Positions 9,173 through 18,867 of a stretch of DNA of 64,000 bases are shown piece by piece. The stretch comes from Roseicella sp. DB1501 (GTDB lineage Bacteria; Pseudomonadota; Alphaproteobacteria; Acetobacterales; Acetobacteraceae). Below the pieces are notes generated by a model. That model did no database searches, was not told the DNA's origin, and saw nothing but the letters and a program-made list of their open reading frames with translations. The stretch spans positions 62,001 through 126,000 of the forward strand of contig NZ_JABFHG010000010.1 in assembly GCF_013112485.1 (NCBI RefSeq). Direction: 5' to 3'. The translations under genes were made by a program, and so were the position numbers. Positions within the stretch are counted from its first letter, which is position 1. Every line of letters starts with the position of its first letter.

Positions 9173-9547
9173 TCAGCTCGCGCCCAGTACCAGCGAGGCG
9201 GCGTTCAGCGTCACGCTGCCCGGCCCGGTGACCGCGGCCGGCTGCGACAGCGCCGACCAGGTGAGCGCATTGCCGCCGCTCGCCGCATCGAAGAGCCCGA
9301 CATGGGTCATCGTGCCGGCGGCGGCGGTGAAGGTGAAGCGGATGGCGTCCGTGTTCTGCTGCGCGCCGGTGCCGGTGAAGGTCACCCGCTGCCGGGCATA
9401 GCCGTTGCCGGCAGGCTCGCCGGTCAGGCCGGTGGCGTCGCTGCCGCCGTTGCCGAGGCCGAGATAGACCTGGCTCGGCAGGGCGGGCGCGCGGGCGCAG
9501 AGGGCGCGGCCGAGGAGGTTCTTCGCGTAATCGGTGAGATCGGGCAT
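9173..9547 (-). CDS. Phage tail-associated small structural protein
   Basis: About 124 residues from ATG 9547, which has GGAG 7 nt upstream. The pattern VYLGLGNGGSDATGL..EPAGNGYARQ followed by FTFTAAAGTMTHVGLFDAASGG and a final beta-rich segment is typical of small phage proteins encoded next to tail fibres (gp80-like family). In phages these are thought to sit at the tail tip or act as fibre accessory proteins. It is the last gene of a four-gene minus-strand tail module, separated from the preceding gene by a dispersed repeat (9573-9715). I assign it as phage-derived from the pattern and neighbours; the exact family is uncertain. Confidence 0.6.
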   Translation of the reverse strand: MPDLTDYAKNLLGRALCARAPALPSQVYLGLGNGGSDATGLTGEPAGNGYARQRVTFTGTGAQQNTDAIRFTFTAAAGTMTHVGLFDAASGGNALTWSALSQPAAVTGPGSVTLNAASLVLGAS

Positions 9548-9572
9548 GCTCACTCTCCTATGGTGCGGAAAT

Positions 9573-9715
9573 GCATCGATGGTGCCCCATCGATGCCCTC
9601 GGTCGCCGGCGCTGCCTGCTGCAGCCTGGCTACGCGACACAGGTCGCGGCCCCATTCGGGCGCTCAGCCGGCTGCGCCGGCCGTAGGTCAGGCTTCGTGC
9701 AAGCCTGCGTGACGG
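9573..9715 (-). repeat. Dispersed intergenic repeat family A, copy 1
   Basis: The reverse complement of this segment aligns over about 130 bp with 21085-21221. It shares an uninterrupted 27-nt core that starts GCCGGCGCAGCCGGCTGAGC, and a 13-nt block GAGGGCATCGATG. On the plus strand it contains a perfect 10-bp hairpin, GCATCGATGG / CCATCGATGC (9573-9582 with 9587-9596) around TGCC. It lies 3' of the 10058-9756 gene and before the 9547 start, so it splits the tail operon. Confidence 0.75.
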
Positions 9716-9755
9716 CCAGGCCTCCGGGATGGCAGGCGGCGGGAGGCGCGTGGCC

Positions 9756-10058
9756 TCAGCCCTCCTCGGCATCGGCGAACCAGACCACGCCGTCGCACGC
9801 CGGCTGGCTGCGCGCGGCGGCGTAGAGCGCCGTGCTGGTCACCGCATGCAGGTCCGGCAGGCCGAGCGTCCCGGCCTCGACCCGGAAGGCGATGGCCGGC
9901 AGCGGCGCCTTGCCGGCGAGGCGCGCCTCGCGGGTCGGGTAGCCGTGCAGCCGAAATTCGGCGATGCCGGCGGCGTGGTCGATCTGGCAGTGCGTCAACC
10001 GCCAATAGGTGGCGACGAGGCCGGTGTTGCGGATCTCGATCGGCTTGATCAGGGCCAT
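9756..10058 (-). CDS. Small phage-module protein of unknown function
   Basis: About 100 residues from ATG 10058, with GGAG 8 nt upstream. The protein (IEIRNTGLVATYWRLTHC, GYPTREARLAGKAPLPAIAF, ALYAAARSQPACDGVVWFADAEEG) has no motif I can name with confidence. Small proteins with a YWRL..... I.Y.. pattern occur between tail-fibre and lysis genes in prophages, which fits its place 26 bp after the tail-spike-like gene. It is treated as part of the tail module. It is probably cytoplasmic or virion-associated, since there is no signal peptide and no membrane segment. Confidence 0.6.
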   Translation of the reverse strand: MALIKPIEIRNTGLVATYWRLTHCQIDHAAGIAEFRLHGYPTREARLAGKAPLPAIAFRVEAGTLGLPDLHAVTSTALYAAARSQPACDGVVWFADAEEG

Positions 10059-10083
10059 GGGAGGGGCTCCACGGTTGGGGGGG

Positions 10084-12681
10084 TCAGCCGACGACCTCGA
10101 CCGAGAGGATGCGGGCGACCCAGTTGATGGTCTTGTTCGTCTCGCCCTGGACGGTGACGACGAGGGCACCGTTCGTGGTGTCGGCGCCGACGCCCATCTT
10201 CCAGGCGCTGTTCGCCGCCGAATCGCCGCCGGCGGTCGGGGCGACGAGGGTGGAGGTGCCGGGGACCAGCACGGTGGTCGCGGCGGCGCTGGCGCCGCGC
10301 TTGACCAGGACGTCGCGGATCCAGCAGCCGCAATCGCCCGCCGTGCCGGCGCTGCCGCCGATCTGCCGCGCCACCACCATCAGCCTTGCGGCGTAGACGG
10401 CGTTGTTCGGCAGCGTCGCCAGGTTGCCCGCGCCGGGCGCCTGGCCATCCGTGGTCAGCACGGTCTGCGCGTTGTCCGTGGTTTGCCGGCGCAGCAGGAA
10501 CTCGCCGGCCTGGGCGTCGCCGGCGGTGCTGAAGGCGCCGCTCGACCAGGCGCCGCGGCCATAGGTGCCGCGGATATCCGCCTGGGCCCCGCCCGGCACC
10601 CAGCCATAGGCACCACCCACGACGTTGCCGCTGCCGCCGGCGACCACCGCCCCGGTGCCCGAGGCGGTGTTCCCGGCGCCGCCGCCGATCGCCGCCAGCG
10701 CGCCGCTCGCCACCTGCGTCGCCTGGTCCCGGCTGCCCTGCCAGTCCGTGGCGTTGCTGCCGCGGGCATTGCCGCCGCTCGCCGAGGCATCGGCCGGCTG
10801 CCGCTGCGCCGGGCGCGACCAGACGAAGGCCGTGGTGGCGAGCGCCGCGCTGCTGTTGGTCGCGGCCGGGGTGGGGGCGGTCGGCGTCCCGGTCAGCGCC
10901 GGCGAGGCGAGCGGCGCGGCGCCGGCGACATCCGCGACCGCGAGGGTGACGGCGCCGGTCCGGCCCGCGACGCTCGAGACCGCGCCGGTGCCGCCGCCCG
11001 TCGAATAGCCCTGCGCCCGCACCCAGGCGGTGGTGGCGACGGCGGTGGAGGCATCGGCGGTCGGCGGCGTCGCGGTGCGCAGCAGCCCGCTGCCCTTGCC
11101 GGCGAGGCTGAGATCGATGTTGGCATCGATCCCCTGCGCCTGCAGCGCGACCTGGCTGCCCGTCGCGCCGCCGCTGACCGTCAGGTGGTTGGCGCCCGAG
11201 ACCGGGGTCGCCACCTCCAGCGCATGCGCGCCCGGCGCATCGCCGAGCGTGACCGTGCCGGCGCTGGTGGCGCGCAGCACCTCCGCCCCGCCCGCCGCCA
11301 GAGCGAGGCTGCCGGTGCCGGGCTGGAAGAGGCCGGTATCGGCGCTGCCCAGCGCCAAGCCGGGCCGGGCCACGCGCCCGGCCGGCGCGCCGGCGGCGCA
11401 GAGCGCATTGGTGCCGGCATTGACCAGCGCCCCGCCATTGCCGCGCTCGAGCAGCGGCGGCGCGCCAAGATAGAGCTGGTTCGCCGTGCCGCTGCCGCTA
11501 TCGGCGAGGTAGATCGCCGTCGCGCCGTTGTTGCGGTAGTTGTAGCGCGCGCAGCGCAGCGAGAAGATGTCGAGCCGGTTGCCCGTGCCGTTCACCCGGA
11601 CGGCATTGTCCTCCACCGCGTCGACGCGCAGGTTGCCGACATGCAGCCGCGTGTTGGAGGCGTTGACGTAGAGCCCGATGCCGCCGGCCAGCGGCGGGCC
11701 GCCGGCGTTGAAGATCTCGCCCTGATGGGTGAGGCTGGCGATCTGCCCATCCGTGCCGCCGCCCTCGATCCAGACGCCGTACTGGCAGAAATCCACATAG
11801 GCCTGGCCGATGTAGAATTTCGTCGTCACGCCCGCGGTCGAGGAGGCGAAGCGGAACATGCTCCGGTAGCCGAGCACGAAGGCCTGGTCGATGAAGACGC
11901 CGTCGCAGCGGCGGAAGACCATGGCGTCGCCATTGGCCTGCTGCCAGCGGACCACGTCGTCGTCGCTGGTCCAGAAGGTCCAGAAATGCAGGTTATGGAT
12001 GCGCGGGATGTCATAGCACTGGTCGATCTCGACGCCGGTGGTGAAGACCTGCCCGCGCAGCCGGCGGATATCGACCCGGCCGGAATTCCGCGCATAGATC
12101 CCGCGATTGACGGCGCAGAGGAAGACGTTGTCGAAATCGACGCCGCCGTAGCAATCCTCCACCCGGAAGACATAGTCGTAGCCGGTCGGCGCCCAGCCCG
12201 CATCCTGCGCGGCGTTGTGCTGCTGCACCACGGCGAGGTCGCGCACCGCCGAGCCGCGGGCCATGTCGCCGGTGAAGGTGAAGGGCGTGAAGCCCGTGCT
12301 GTCGATCCGCAGCCAGGTGCCCTGGCCGGGGCCCGGCCCCTCGGTGAAGCCCGCACCCTGCAGCCGGATGGTCGCGCCGTAGATGCTGATCGCCGAGGCG
12401 ATGCGGTAGACATGCGGGCCGAAGCTGAGCGTGCCGCCGCCCTTGCCCTTCAGGTCGTTGATCGCGGCCTGGATGGCGGGCGCGTCGTCGGTGACGCCGT
12501 CGCCGACGGCGCCGTAGTCGCGCACATGCGCGCCGCGATCGGCGAGCACGGCGCCGCGGAGCTGGGCGAGGGTGGCGCGGCGCGTCTCGGAGAAGCCGCC
12601 GCTGGACTGCACCAACGGCGCGAAATCCGTGTCGGCGGGGGCGTTGGCGGCGGGAAGCTCGCTGATCCTGACGTCGGGCAT
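10084..12681 (-). CDS. Phage tail fibre/tail-spike protein with pectate-lyase-like domain
   Basis: 865 residues. Residues 1-50 (MPDVRISELPAA...FSETRRATLAQL) resemble the short adaptor at the start of many prophage tail spikes. From about residue 53, VRDYGAVGDGVTDDAPAIQAAI marks a right-handed beta-helix of the pectate-lyase_3 type, as in glycan-degrading spikes. The middle has fibre-type repeats, including SPALTGTPTAPTPAATNSSA and ATTAFV. The region near 690-740 (AIGGGAGNTASGTGAVVAGG) resembles YadA-like beta-rolls. The beta-helix probably recognises or cleaves a surface polysaccharide. There is no C-terminal chaperone peptidase motif. No capsid, terminase or integrase genes occur nearby, so this is an isolated or domesticated tail module. 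Confidence 0.85.
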   Translation of the reverse strand: MPDVRISELPAANAPADTDFAPLVQSSGGFSETRRATLAQLRGAVLADRGAHVRDYGAVGDGVTDDAPAIQAAINDLKGKGGGTLSFGPHVYRIASAISIYGATIRLQGAGFTEGPGPGQGTWLRIDSTGFTPFTFTGDMARGSAVRDLAVVQQHNAAQDAGWAPTGYDYVFRVEDCYGGVDFDNVFLCAVNRGIYARNSGRVDIRRLRGQVFTTGVEIDQCYDIPRIHNLHFWTFWTSDDDVVRWQQANGDAMVFRRCDGVFIDQAFVLGYRSMFRFASSTAGVTTKFYIGQAYVDFCQYGVWIEGGGTDGQIASLTHQGEIFNAGGPPLAGGIGLYVNASNTRLHVGNLRVDAVEDNAVRVNGTGNRLDIFSLRCARYNYRNNGATAIYLADSGSGTANQLYLGAPPLLERGNGGALVNAGTNALCAAGAPAGRVARPGLALGSADTGLFQPGTGSLALAAGGAEVLRATSAGTVTLGDAPGAHALEVATPVSGANHLTVSGGATGSQVALQAQGIDANIDLSLAGKGSGLLRTATPPTADASTAVATTAWVRAQGYSTGGGTGAVSSVAGRTGAVTLAVADVAGAAPLASPALTGTPTAPTPAATNSSAALATTAFVWSRPAQRQPADASASGGNARGSNATDWQGSRDQATQVASGALAAIGGGAGNTASGTGAVVAGGSGNVVGGAYGWVPGGAQADIRGTYGRGAWSSGAFSTAGDAQAGEFLLRRQTTDNAQTVLTTDGQAPGAGNLATLPNNAVYAARLMVVARQIGGSAGTAGDCGCWIRDVLVKRGASAAATTVLVPGTSTLVAPTAGGDSAANSAWKMGVGADTTNGALVVTVQGETNKTINWVARILSVEVVG

Positions 12682-12814
12682 CGGTCTCCGGTCCGGATGG
12701 GCGCGCGCGGCGGGCCGGAGGACCGGCGCGGCGCGGGCGGGAATGGGGCCGGCGCGCCGCCCGGGAGGCGGGGCGGCGAAGCGGCGGGACGGGTGGGGGC
12801 GAAAGGCGTCGCGG

Positions 12815-13468
12815 TCAGCGCCGCAGGCGGTTGCCGGATTCGGTCAGCAGCACATCCGCGACCTCGTCGAGCAGCAGCCCGGTTTCCGGCGCGACGCTGA
12901 AGCTGCCGGAGAGCGCCGCGATGGCGGGGTCGGCGGCATCCTCGACGCGGATCCGGTAGCCGCTGCCGGAGGGCGGCGCGGCGAGGCTCGCCACCGCCTG
13001 GCCGCCCTGCACCGTCACCACCTTGGCCGGCGGCACCAGCGTGCCGTCGGCCTGTCGGAGGCTGAAGACCACCTGGCTGATCGGGCCGGCGACCCTCGCC
13101 GAGACGGGGATGCTGCCGCCGACCAGGATGCCGGCCGCGATCGGCGCGAGCAGGATGGTCCGCACCACCGCCGAGGCGGCCTGGCCGAAGCGGAAGCCCT
13201 GGGCGGAGGCGCGCAGCAGGCTGACCGGGCCGACCGTACCGTCCAGCGTGACGCCGGGGCCGAGCGTGTCGTTGCTGCGCAGCGGCACGATCGCCATGGC
13301 ATCGACGGTCTGCAGCACCATCAGGTCGCCCGGCTGCAGGCTCGCGGCGACCGGGGCGAAATAGCCGTCGGCGCTGACCATCGCGCGGGTGTCCGCGGTG
13401 CGGTAGTGCCAGAGGTTGAAGGCGCTGGTCTGGATCAACGCGTTGAAGCTGGCCGGGCTGAAGGGCAC
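12815..13468 (-). CDS. Phage-tail-module protein upstream of the tail spike
   Basis: About 217 residues from GTG 13468, which has GGAGAG 7 nt upstream; longer in-frame starts give only Arg/Pro-rich filler. The N-terminal half (NALIQTSAFNLWHYRTADTRAMVSADGYF, then LQPGDLMVLQTVDAMAIVPL) is a pattern I associate with prophage virion proteins next to tail fibres. The second half is a predicted beta-sandwich (SVPVSARVAG..., AVASLAAPPSGSGYRIRVED), Ig-like in flavour. It is first in the four-gene module; a candidate promoter lies at 13608-13635. The function is unknown, perhaps a head-fibre or tail decoration protein. Confidence 0.6.
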   Translation of the reverse strand: MPFSPASFNALIQTSAFNLWHYRTADTRAMVSADGYFAPVAASLQPGDLMVLQTVDAMAIVPLRSNDTLGPGVTLDGTVGPVSLLRASAQGFRFGQAASAVVRTILLAPIAAGILVGGSIPVSARVAGPISQVVFSLRQADGTLVPPAKVVTVQGGQAVASLAAPPSGSGYRIRVEDAADPAIAALSGSFSVAPETGLLLDEVADVLLTESGNRLRR

Positions 13469-13607
13469 GGGGTTCTCTCCGTCTCGGCAGCACCCGGTCG
13501 CGACGACACCCCGCGGGGCGCGAATGCGCTCCTCGGGGATGCCGCCGGCGGCGGGCGTGGATGGTGCGGGGGAGCTTCGGGCGCGGTTCGGCCGTCGGCT
13601 TGCCTGT

Positions 13608-13635
13608 GTTATTCGGAAACGATCCCCAGCGTCAA
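13608..13635 (-). promoter_or_regulatory. Candidate sigma-70-type promoter for the tail module
   Basis: On the minus strand TTGACG (13635-13630) is followed after 16 bp by AATAAC (13613-13608). This lies in a locally AT-richer stretch of an otherwise very GC-rich intergenic region, about 140 bp upstream of the GTG at 13468. The match is fair, not perfect. Confidence 0.3.
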
Positions 13636-13742
13636 GGAAAAAGCTCCTAACAACCGGCCGGCATGGCCGCCGATTGCCGGTCGGAAGCATGCGTGATCCG
13701 CGCTAGCCTCGCCTTCTCCCTCCGATCCGAACGGGATGGCTG

Positions 13743-14843
13743 ATGCACCGTTTCGTCCTGCTCGCCTGCCTGCTGCTGCCCGCCTTGCTCCTCCCCCGCG
13801 CCGCCGCGGCGGAGACGGTGCTGAACGTCTACAATTGGAGCGACTATATCGACCCGGCGGTGATCGCCCGCTTCGAGGCGCAGACCGGCATCCGCATCCG
13901 CTACGACGTCTATGACAGCCTGGAGACGCTGGAGGGGAAGCTCTCGGCCGGCCGCTCCGGCTACGACATCGTCGTCCCGACCAGCGAGCCGACCTTCGCC
14001 CGGCTGGTGCGCGCCGGCGCCCTGCAGCCGCTCGACCGCGCCCGCATCCCGAACTGGCGGAACCTCGATCCGGCGTTGATGCAGCGCGTCGCCGCCACCG
14101 ATCCGGGCAACCGCTTCGGCGCCATCTATCTCTGGGGCACGGTCGGGCTCGGGGTGCGGCTGGACCGGGTACGGGCGCTCTGGCCGGAGGCACCGCTGAC
14201 CGGCGGGCTCGACCTGCTGCTGAAGCCGGAGAATGCCGCCCGCCTTGCCTCCTGCGGCCTCGCGGTGATCGACAGCGCGACGGATGTGCTGCCCTCGGTC
14301 CTCGCCTGGCTGGGCAAGGACCCGAACTCGGCCGATCCCGCCGACCTCCGCGCCGCCGAGCAGGCGCTGCTCGCCATCCGGCCGCATCTGCGCGCCATCC
14401 CCGGCTCCGGCGCGATGCTCGACATGCTGGCGAGCGGCGAGATCTGCGCCGCCCTGACCTATAGCGGCGACGTCATCCAGGCCGCCGCCCGGGCGCGGGA
14501 GGCCGGCAAGGGCGTGGAGCTGCGCTACCTGGTGCCGCCGGGCGGCGCGCATCTCTGGTTCGACATGCTCGCCGTGCCGGCGGATGCGCCGAACCCCGCG
14601 GCCGCCTTCGCCTTCATCGACTTCCTGCTGCAGCCCGAGATCATGGCCGCCATCACCAGCAAGGTGCGCTACCCGAACGCCGTCCCCGCCAGCCGCCCGC
14701 TGGTGGCCGAGGCGGTGCGCGAGGATCCGAACGTCTATCCGCCCGAGGCCGCCCTCGCCCATGCCTTCGTCCCCGGCACGCCGGCCCAGGGCGCGGAGCG
14801 GTTGCGCAGCCGGCTCTGGAACCGCTTCCGGACGGGCCGCTGA
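13743..14843 (+). CDS. ABC transporter periplasmic binding protein, spermidine/putrescine type (PotD/PotF)
   Basis: 366 residues with a clear Sec signal peptide (MHRFVLLACLLLPALLLPRAAAA, cleavage near AAA-ET). The mature N-terminus LNVYNWSDYIDPAVIARFEAQTGI is the hallmark of PotD/PotF polyamine-binding proteins, and GYDIVVPTSE and YLWGTVGLG follow in family order. It binds polyamines or a related cation in the periplasm and delivers them to the membrane complex encoded by the next three genes (ATPase and two permeases), which follow with 4-bp gaps or overlaps. The N-terminal YNWSDY motif contacts ligand in characterised homologues. The exact ligand is not predictable. Confidence 0.92.
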   Translation: MHRFVLLACLLLPALLLPRAAAAETVLNVYNWSDYIDPAVIARFEAQTGIRIRYDVYDSLETLEGKLSAGRSGYDIVVPTSEPTFARLVRAGALQPLDRARIPNWRNLDPALMQRVAATDPGNRFGAIYLWGTVGLGVRLDRVRALWPEAPLTGGLDLLLKPENAARLASCGLAVIDSATDVLPSVLAWLGKDPNSADPADLRAAEQALLAIRPHLRAIPGSGAMLDMLASGEICAALTYSGDVIQAAARAREAGKGVELRYLVPPGGAHLWFDMLAVPADAPNPAAAFAFIDFLLQPEIMAAITSKVRYPNAVPASRPLVAEAVREDPNVYPPEAALAHAFVPGTPAQGAERLRSRLWNRFRTGR

Positions 14844-14847
14844 CGCC

Positions 14848-15918
14848 TTGGCCGAGCCGCTGCTGCGCCTCGAAGGCGTCACCCGGCGCTTCGGCGCGAC
14901 GCTCGCCCTCGATGGGCTGAGCCTCGATGTCATGCCGGGGGAGTTCCTCGCCCTGCTCGGCGGCAGCGGCTCGGGCAAGTCCACCCTGCTGCGGATCGTC
15001 GCCGGCTTCGAGCCGGCCGATGCCGGGCGGGTGCTGCTGCAGGGGCGCGACATCACTGGTCTGCCGCCGCATGCGCGGCCGGTGAGCCTGGTCTTCCAGA
15101 GCTATGCGCTGTTCCCGCATCTCTCGGTCTTCGACAACGTCGCCTACGGGTTGCGGCGCGAGGGGGTGGCGAGGGGCGAGATCGCCCGCCGCGTCGCCGA
15201 GGCCCTGGCGCTGGTCGGGCTGACGGGGCTCGAGCGCCGCCGCCCGGCGCAGCTCTCGGGCGGGCAGCGGCAGCGCGTCGCCCTGGTCCGCAGCCTGGTG
15301 AAGCGCCCGCCCCTGCTGCTGCTGGACGAGCCGCTGGCGGCGCTCGATGCCGGTCTGCGCGAGCGCACGGGGCTGGAGCTGCGCGCCCTGCAGCGGGCGA
15401 CCGGCGCCGGCTTCGTCATGGTGACGCATGACCAGGGCGAGGCGCTGGCCCTGGCCGACCGGGTGGCGGTGATGGAGGGCGGCCGGCTGGCGCAGCTCGG
15501 TTCGCCGCAGGCGCTCTACGAACGGCCGGCGACGCGCCATGTCGCCACCTTCCTCGGCGCGGCGAACATCCTGGAGGGGCGTCTGGAGGCGGATGGCGCG
15601 GTGACCTGCGCGAGCGGCTGCCGGCTCCGCCCCGCCCCGCCGGCGCTGGCCATCCTGGGGCCGCCCGGCGCGGCGGCGGCCTTCGCCCTGCGGCCGGAGC
15701 GCATCCGCCTCCTCGCCGGCGCGCCGCCGGCGGAGAACGGCATCGCCGCCCGGGTGAAGGATCTCGCCTATCGCGGGGATGGCTGGATGCTGGTGGTGGC
15801 GCTGCCGGGGGGCGGCGAATGGCGCGTCGCCCTGCCCGCCGGGGCCTCGCCGCCCGCGCCCGGCGCCACGGTCAGCCTGGCCTGGGCGGCCGAGAGCCTG
15901 GTGCCGCTCGCCGCATGA
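14848..15918 (+). CDS. ABC transporter ATP-binding protein, polyamine type (PotA/PotG)
   Basis: About 356 residues. Walker A GGSGSGKST, Q-loop VFQSYALFPHLSVFDN, signature LSGGQRQRVAL, Walker B LLLLDEPLAALD and H-loop VMVTHDQ are all present. A C-terminal TOBE-like domain (FALRPERIRLL...) follows, as in PotA/MalK-type importers. The only plausible initiator is TTG at 14848, four bases after the binding-protein stop; translation is probably coupled. The next ATG in frame lies inside the nucleotide-binding fold. The stop overlaps the first permease start (ATGA at 15915). It energises import from the cytoplasmic side. Confidence 0.92.
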   Translation: MAEPLLRLEGVTRRFGATLALDGLSLDVMPGEFLALLGGSGSGKSTLLRIVAGFEPADAGRVLLQGRDITGLPPHARPVSLVFQSYALFPHLSVFDNVAYGLRREGVARGEIARRVAEALALVGLTGLERRRPAQLSGGQRQRVALVRSLVKRPPLLLLDEPLAALDAGLRERTGLELRALQRATGAGFVMVTHDQGEALALADRVAVMEGGRLAQLGSPQALYERPATRHVATFLGAANILEGRLEADGAVTCASGCRLRPAPPALAILGPPGAAAAFALRPERIRLLAGAPPAENGIAARVKDLAYRGDGWMLVVALPGGGEWRVALPAGASPPAPGATVSLAWAAESLVPLAA

Positions 15919-16775
15919 TGCGCCGCGCCCTCCTGCTGCTGCCGCCCCTGCTCTGGCTGCTGCTGCTGGTCGCGGCGCCGGTCGCGATCCTGGCCGGCAT
16001 CGCACTCTCCGAGAGCGCGGCCGGCGTGCCGCCCTTCCGCCCGCCCTTCACCTTCGATGCCGGCTGGCAGGGCACGCTCGAGCCGCTGCGGAGCCTCGTC
16101 GCGGACCAGTACTACCTGGATGCCTTCCTCCGCTCGCTCCTGGTCGCCTTCGCCACCGCGGCCTGCTGCCTGGCGCTGGCCTATCCGATGGCGCTCGGCA
16201 TCGCCGCCAGCCCGGCGCGCTGGCAGATGCCGCTCGCTTCCCTCGTGCTGCTGCCCTTCTGGACCGGCTTCCTGCCGCGGCTCGGCGCCTGGATCGGGCT
16301 GCTGCGCGACGGCGGCTGGGTGAACCGCCTGCTGCAGGCGGCGGGCCTGACCTCGGGGCCGCTGCCGCTGCTCTATACCGAGGGGGCGATGCTGCTCGGC
16401 ATGGTGCATGCCTATCTGCCCTTCGCCGTGCTGCCGCTGGCCGCGACGCTGCTGCGGCGCGACCGCACGGTGGAGGAGGCGGCAGCCGATCTCGGCGCCC
16501 GGCCCTGGCGGGTCTTCTGCACCGTGACGCTGCCGCTCTCCCTGCCCGGCGCGCTGGCCGCCTTCCTGCTGGTATTCATCCCGGCGGCCGGGGAATTCGT
16601 GATCCCCGAGTTGCTCGGCCCGCCGGAGGCGATGCTGGTCGGCCGGGCGCTCTGGGTGGAGTTCTTCCAGAACCGCGACTGGCCGCTGGCCGCGGCGCTG
16701 GCCCTCGCCCTGCTGGCGCTGCTGGTCCTGCCGATCAGCCTGTTCCAGCGCCTCTCCGGGCGGCGGGCGCCATGA
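15915..16775 (+). CDS. ABC transporter permease, PotB/PotH type
   Basis: About 286 residues with six hydrophobic segments, starting with LLLLPPLLWLLLLVAAPVAIL. The binding-protein-dependent transport signature EEAAADLGARPWRVFCTVTLPL (EAA loop) contacts the ATPase. The start ATG 15915 overlaps the ATPase stop, with a second ATG directly after it. The large periplasmic loop between segments 1 and 2 (PPFRPPFTFDAGWQGTLEPL) fits the PotB/PotH subfamily. It forms the inner-membrane channel with the next gene. Confidence 0.92.
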   Translation: MMRRALLLLPPLLWLLLLVAAPVAILAGIALSESAAGVPPFRPPFTFDAGWQGTLEPLRSLVADQYYLDAFLRSLLVAFATAACCLALAYPMALGIAASPARWQMPLASLVLLPFWTGFLPRLGAWIGLLRDGGWVNRLLQAAGLTSGPLPLLYTEGAMLLGMVHAYLPFAVLPLAATLLRRDRTVEEAAADLGARPWRVFCTVTLPLSLPGALAAFLLVFIPAAGEFVIPELLGPPEAMLVGRALWVEFFQNRDWPLAAALALALLALLVLPISLFQRLSGRRAP

Positions 16776-17605
16776 GGTGGTTCCCAGGTGGCATGGGCAG
16801 TCGCATCGGCCTCGTCCTCGGCCTCGGCTTCCTCTGGCTGCCGATCCTGCTGCTGGTCGGCTACGCCTTCAGCGCCGACCGCATCCCCTTCCAATGGGGC
16901 GGGCTTTCGCTGCGCTGGTTCCGCGCCCTGGCGGCGAACGACCGGATGCTGGAGGCCGCCTGGCTCTCGCTGCGGATCGCCGCCGGCGCCGCGACGCTGG
17001 CCGTGCTGCTCGGCGGCCTGACGGGCTGGGCGCTGGCCCGCTTCGGCCGGTTCCGCGGCCGCGCGCTGTTCGGCCTGCTGGCCGGCGCGCCGCTGGTGCT
17101 GCCGGAGGTGGTGACCGGCCTCTCGCTGCTGCTGCTCTTCGTGGTGCTGCAGGGCGCCGCCGAGGCCGCCTTCGGCTGGGCGCCCGGACGTGGGGCGGGG
17201 ACGGTGCTGCTGGCGCATGCGACGCTCGGCCTCGCCTATGTGGCGGTGGTGGTGCAGGCGCGGCTCGCCGGGCTGGACCCGGCGTTGGAGGAGGCAGCGG
17301 CCGATCTCGGCGCTGGGCCCTTCGCCGTCTTCCGCACCGTCACCCTGCCGCTGATCGCCCCGGCGCTCGCCGCGGGCTGGCTGCTCGCCTTCACCCTGTC
17401 GCTGGACGACGTGGTGGTGGCGAGCTTCGTCTCCGGCCCGGCGGGGACGACCTTGCCGATGCTGGTCTTCTCCCAGCTCCGCATGGGGCTGACGCCGGAG
17501 ATCAACGCGCTGGCCGCGATGGTGCTCGGCCTCGCCGCGCTGCTGGCCGGCGCGGCGGCACTCATTCTCGGGCGGAATGGCCGGGTCGGCGACAGCGCGG
17601 GTTGA
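16772..17605 (+). CDS. ABC transporter permease, PotC/PotI type
   Basis: About 277 residues. The ATG at 16772 overlaps the preceding stop in an ATGA arrangement. Six predicted membrane segments are present, with an EAA loop EEAAADLGAGPFAVFRTVTLPLI and the PotC/PotI-typical FTLSLDDVVVASFVSGPAGTTLPM segment. It is the second permease of the heterodimeric importer. The four genes from 13743 to 17605 are one operon; a gap of about 55 bp and a change of theme separate it from the aminotransferases. Confidence 0.92.
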   Translation: MRWFPGGMGSRIGLVLGLGFLWLPILLLVGYAFSADRIPFQWGGLSLRWFRALAANDRMLEAAWLSLRIAAGAATLAVLLGGLTGWALARFGRFRGRALFGLLAGAPLVLPEVVTGLSLLLLFVVLQGAAEAAFGWAPGRGAGTVLLAHATLGLAYVAVVVQARLAGLDPALEEAAADLGAGPFAVFRTVTLPLIAPALAAGWLLAFTLSLDDVVVASFVSGPAGTTLPMLVFSQLRMGLTPEINALAAMVLGLAALLAGAAALILGRNGRVGDSAG

Positions 17606-17627
17606 AGCATCGGGGGGGCGCAGCTAG

Positions 17628-18863
<1,236 letters not shown>

Positions 18864-18867
18864 GCCG

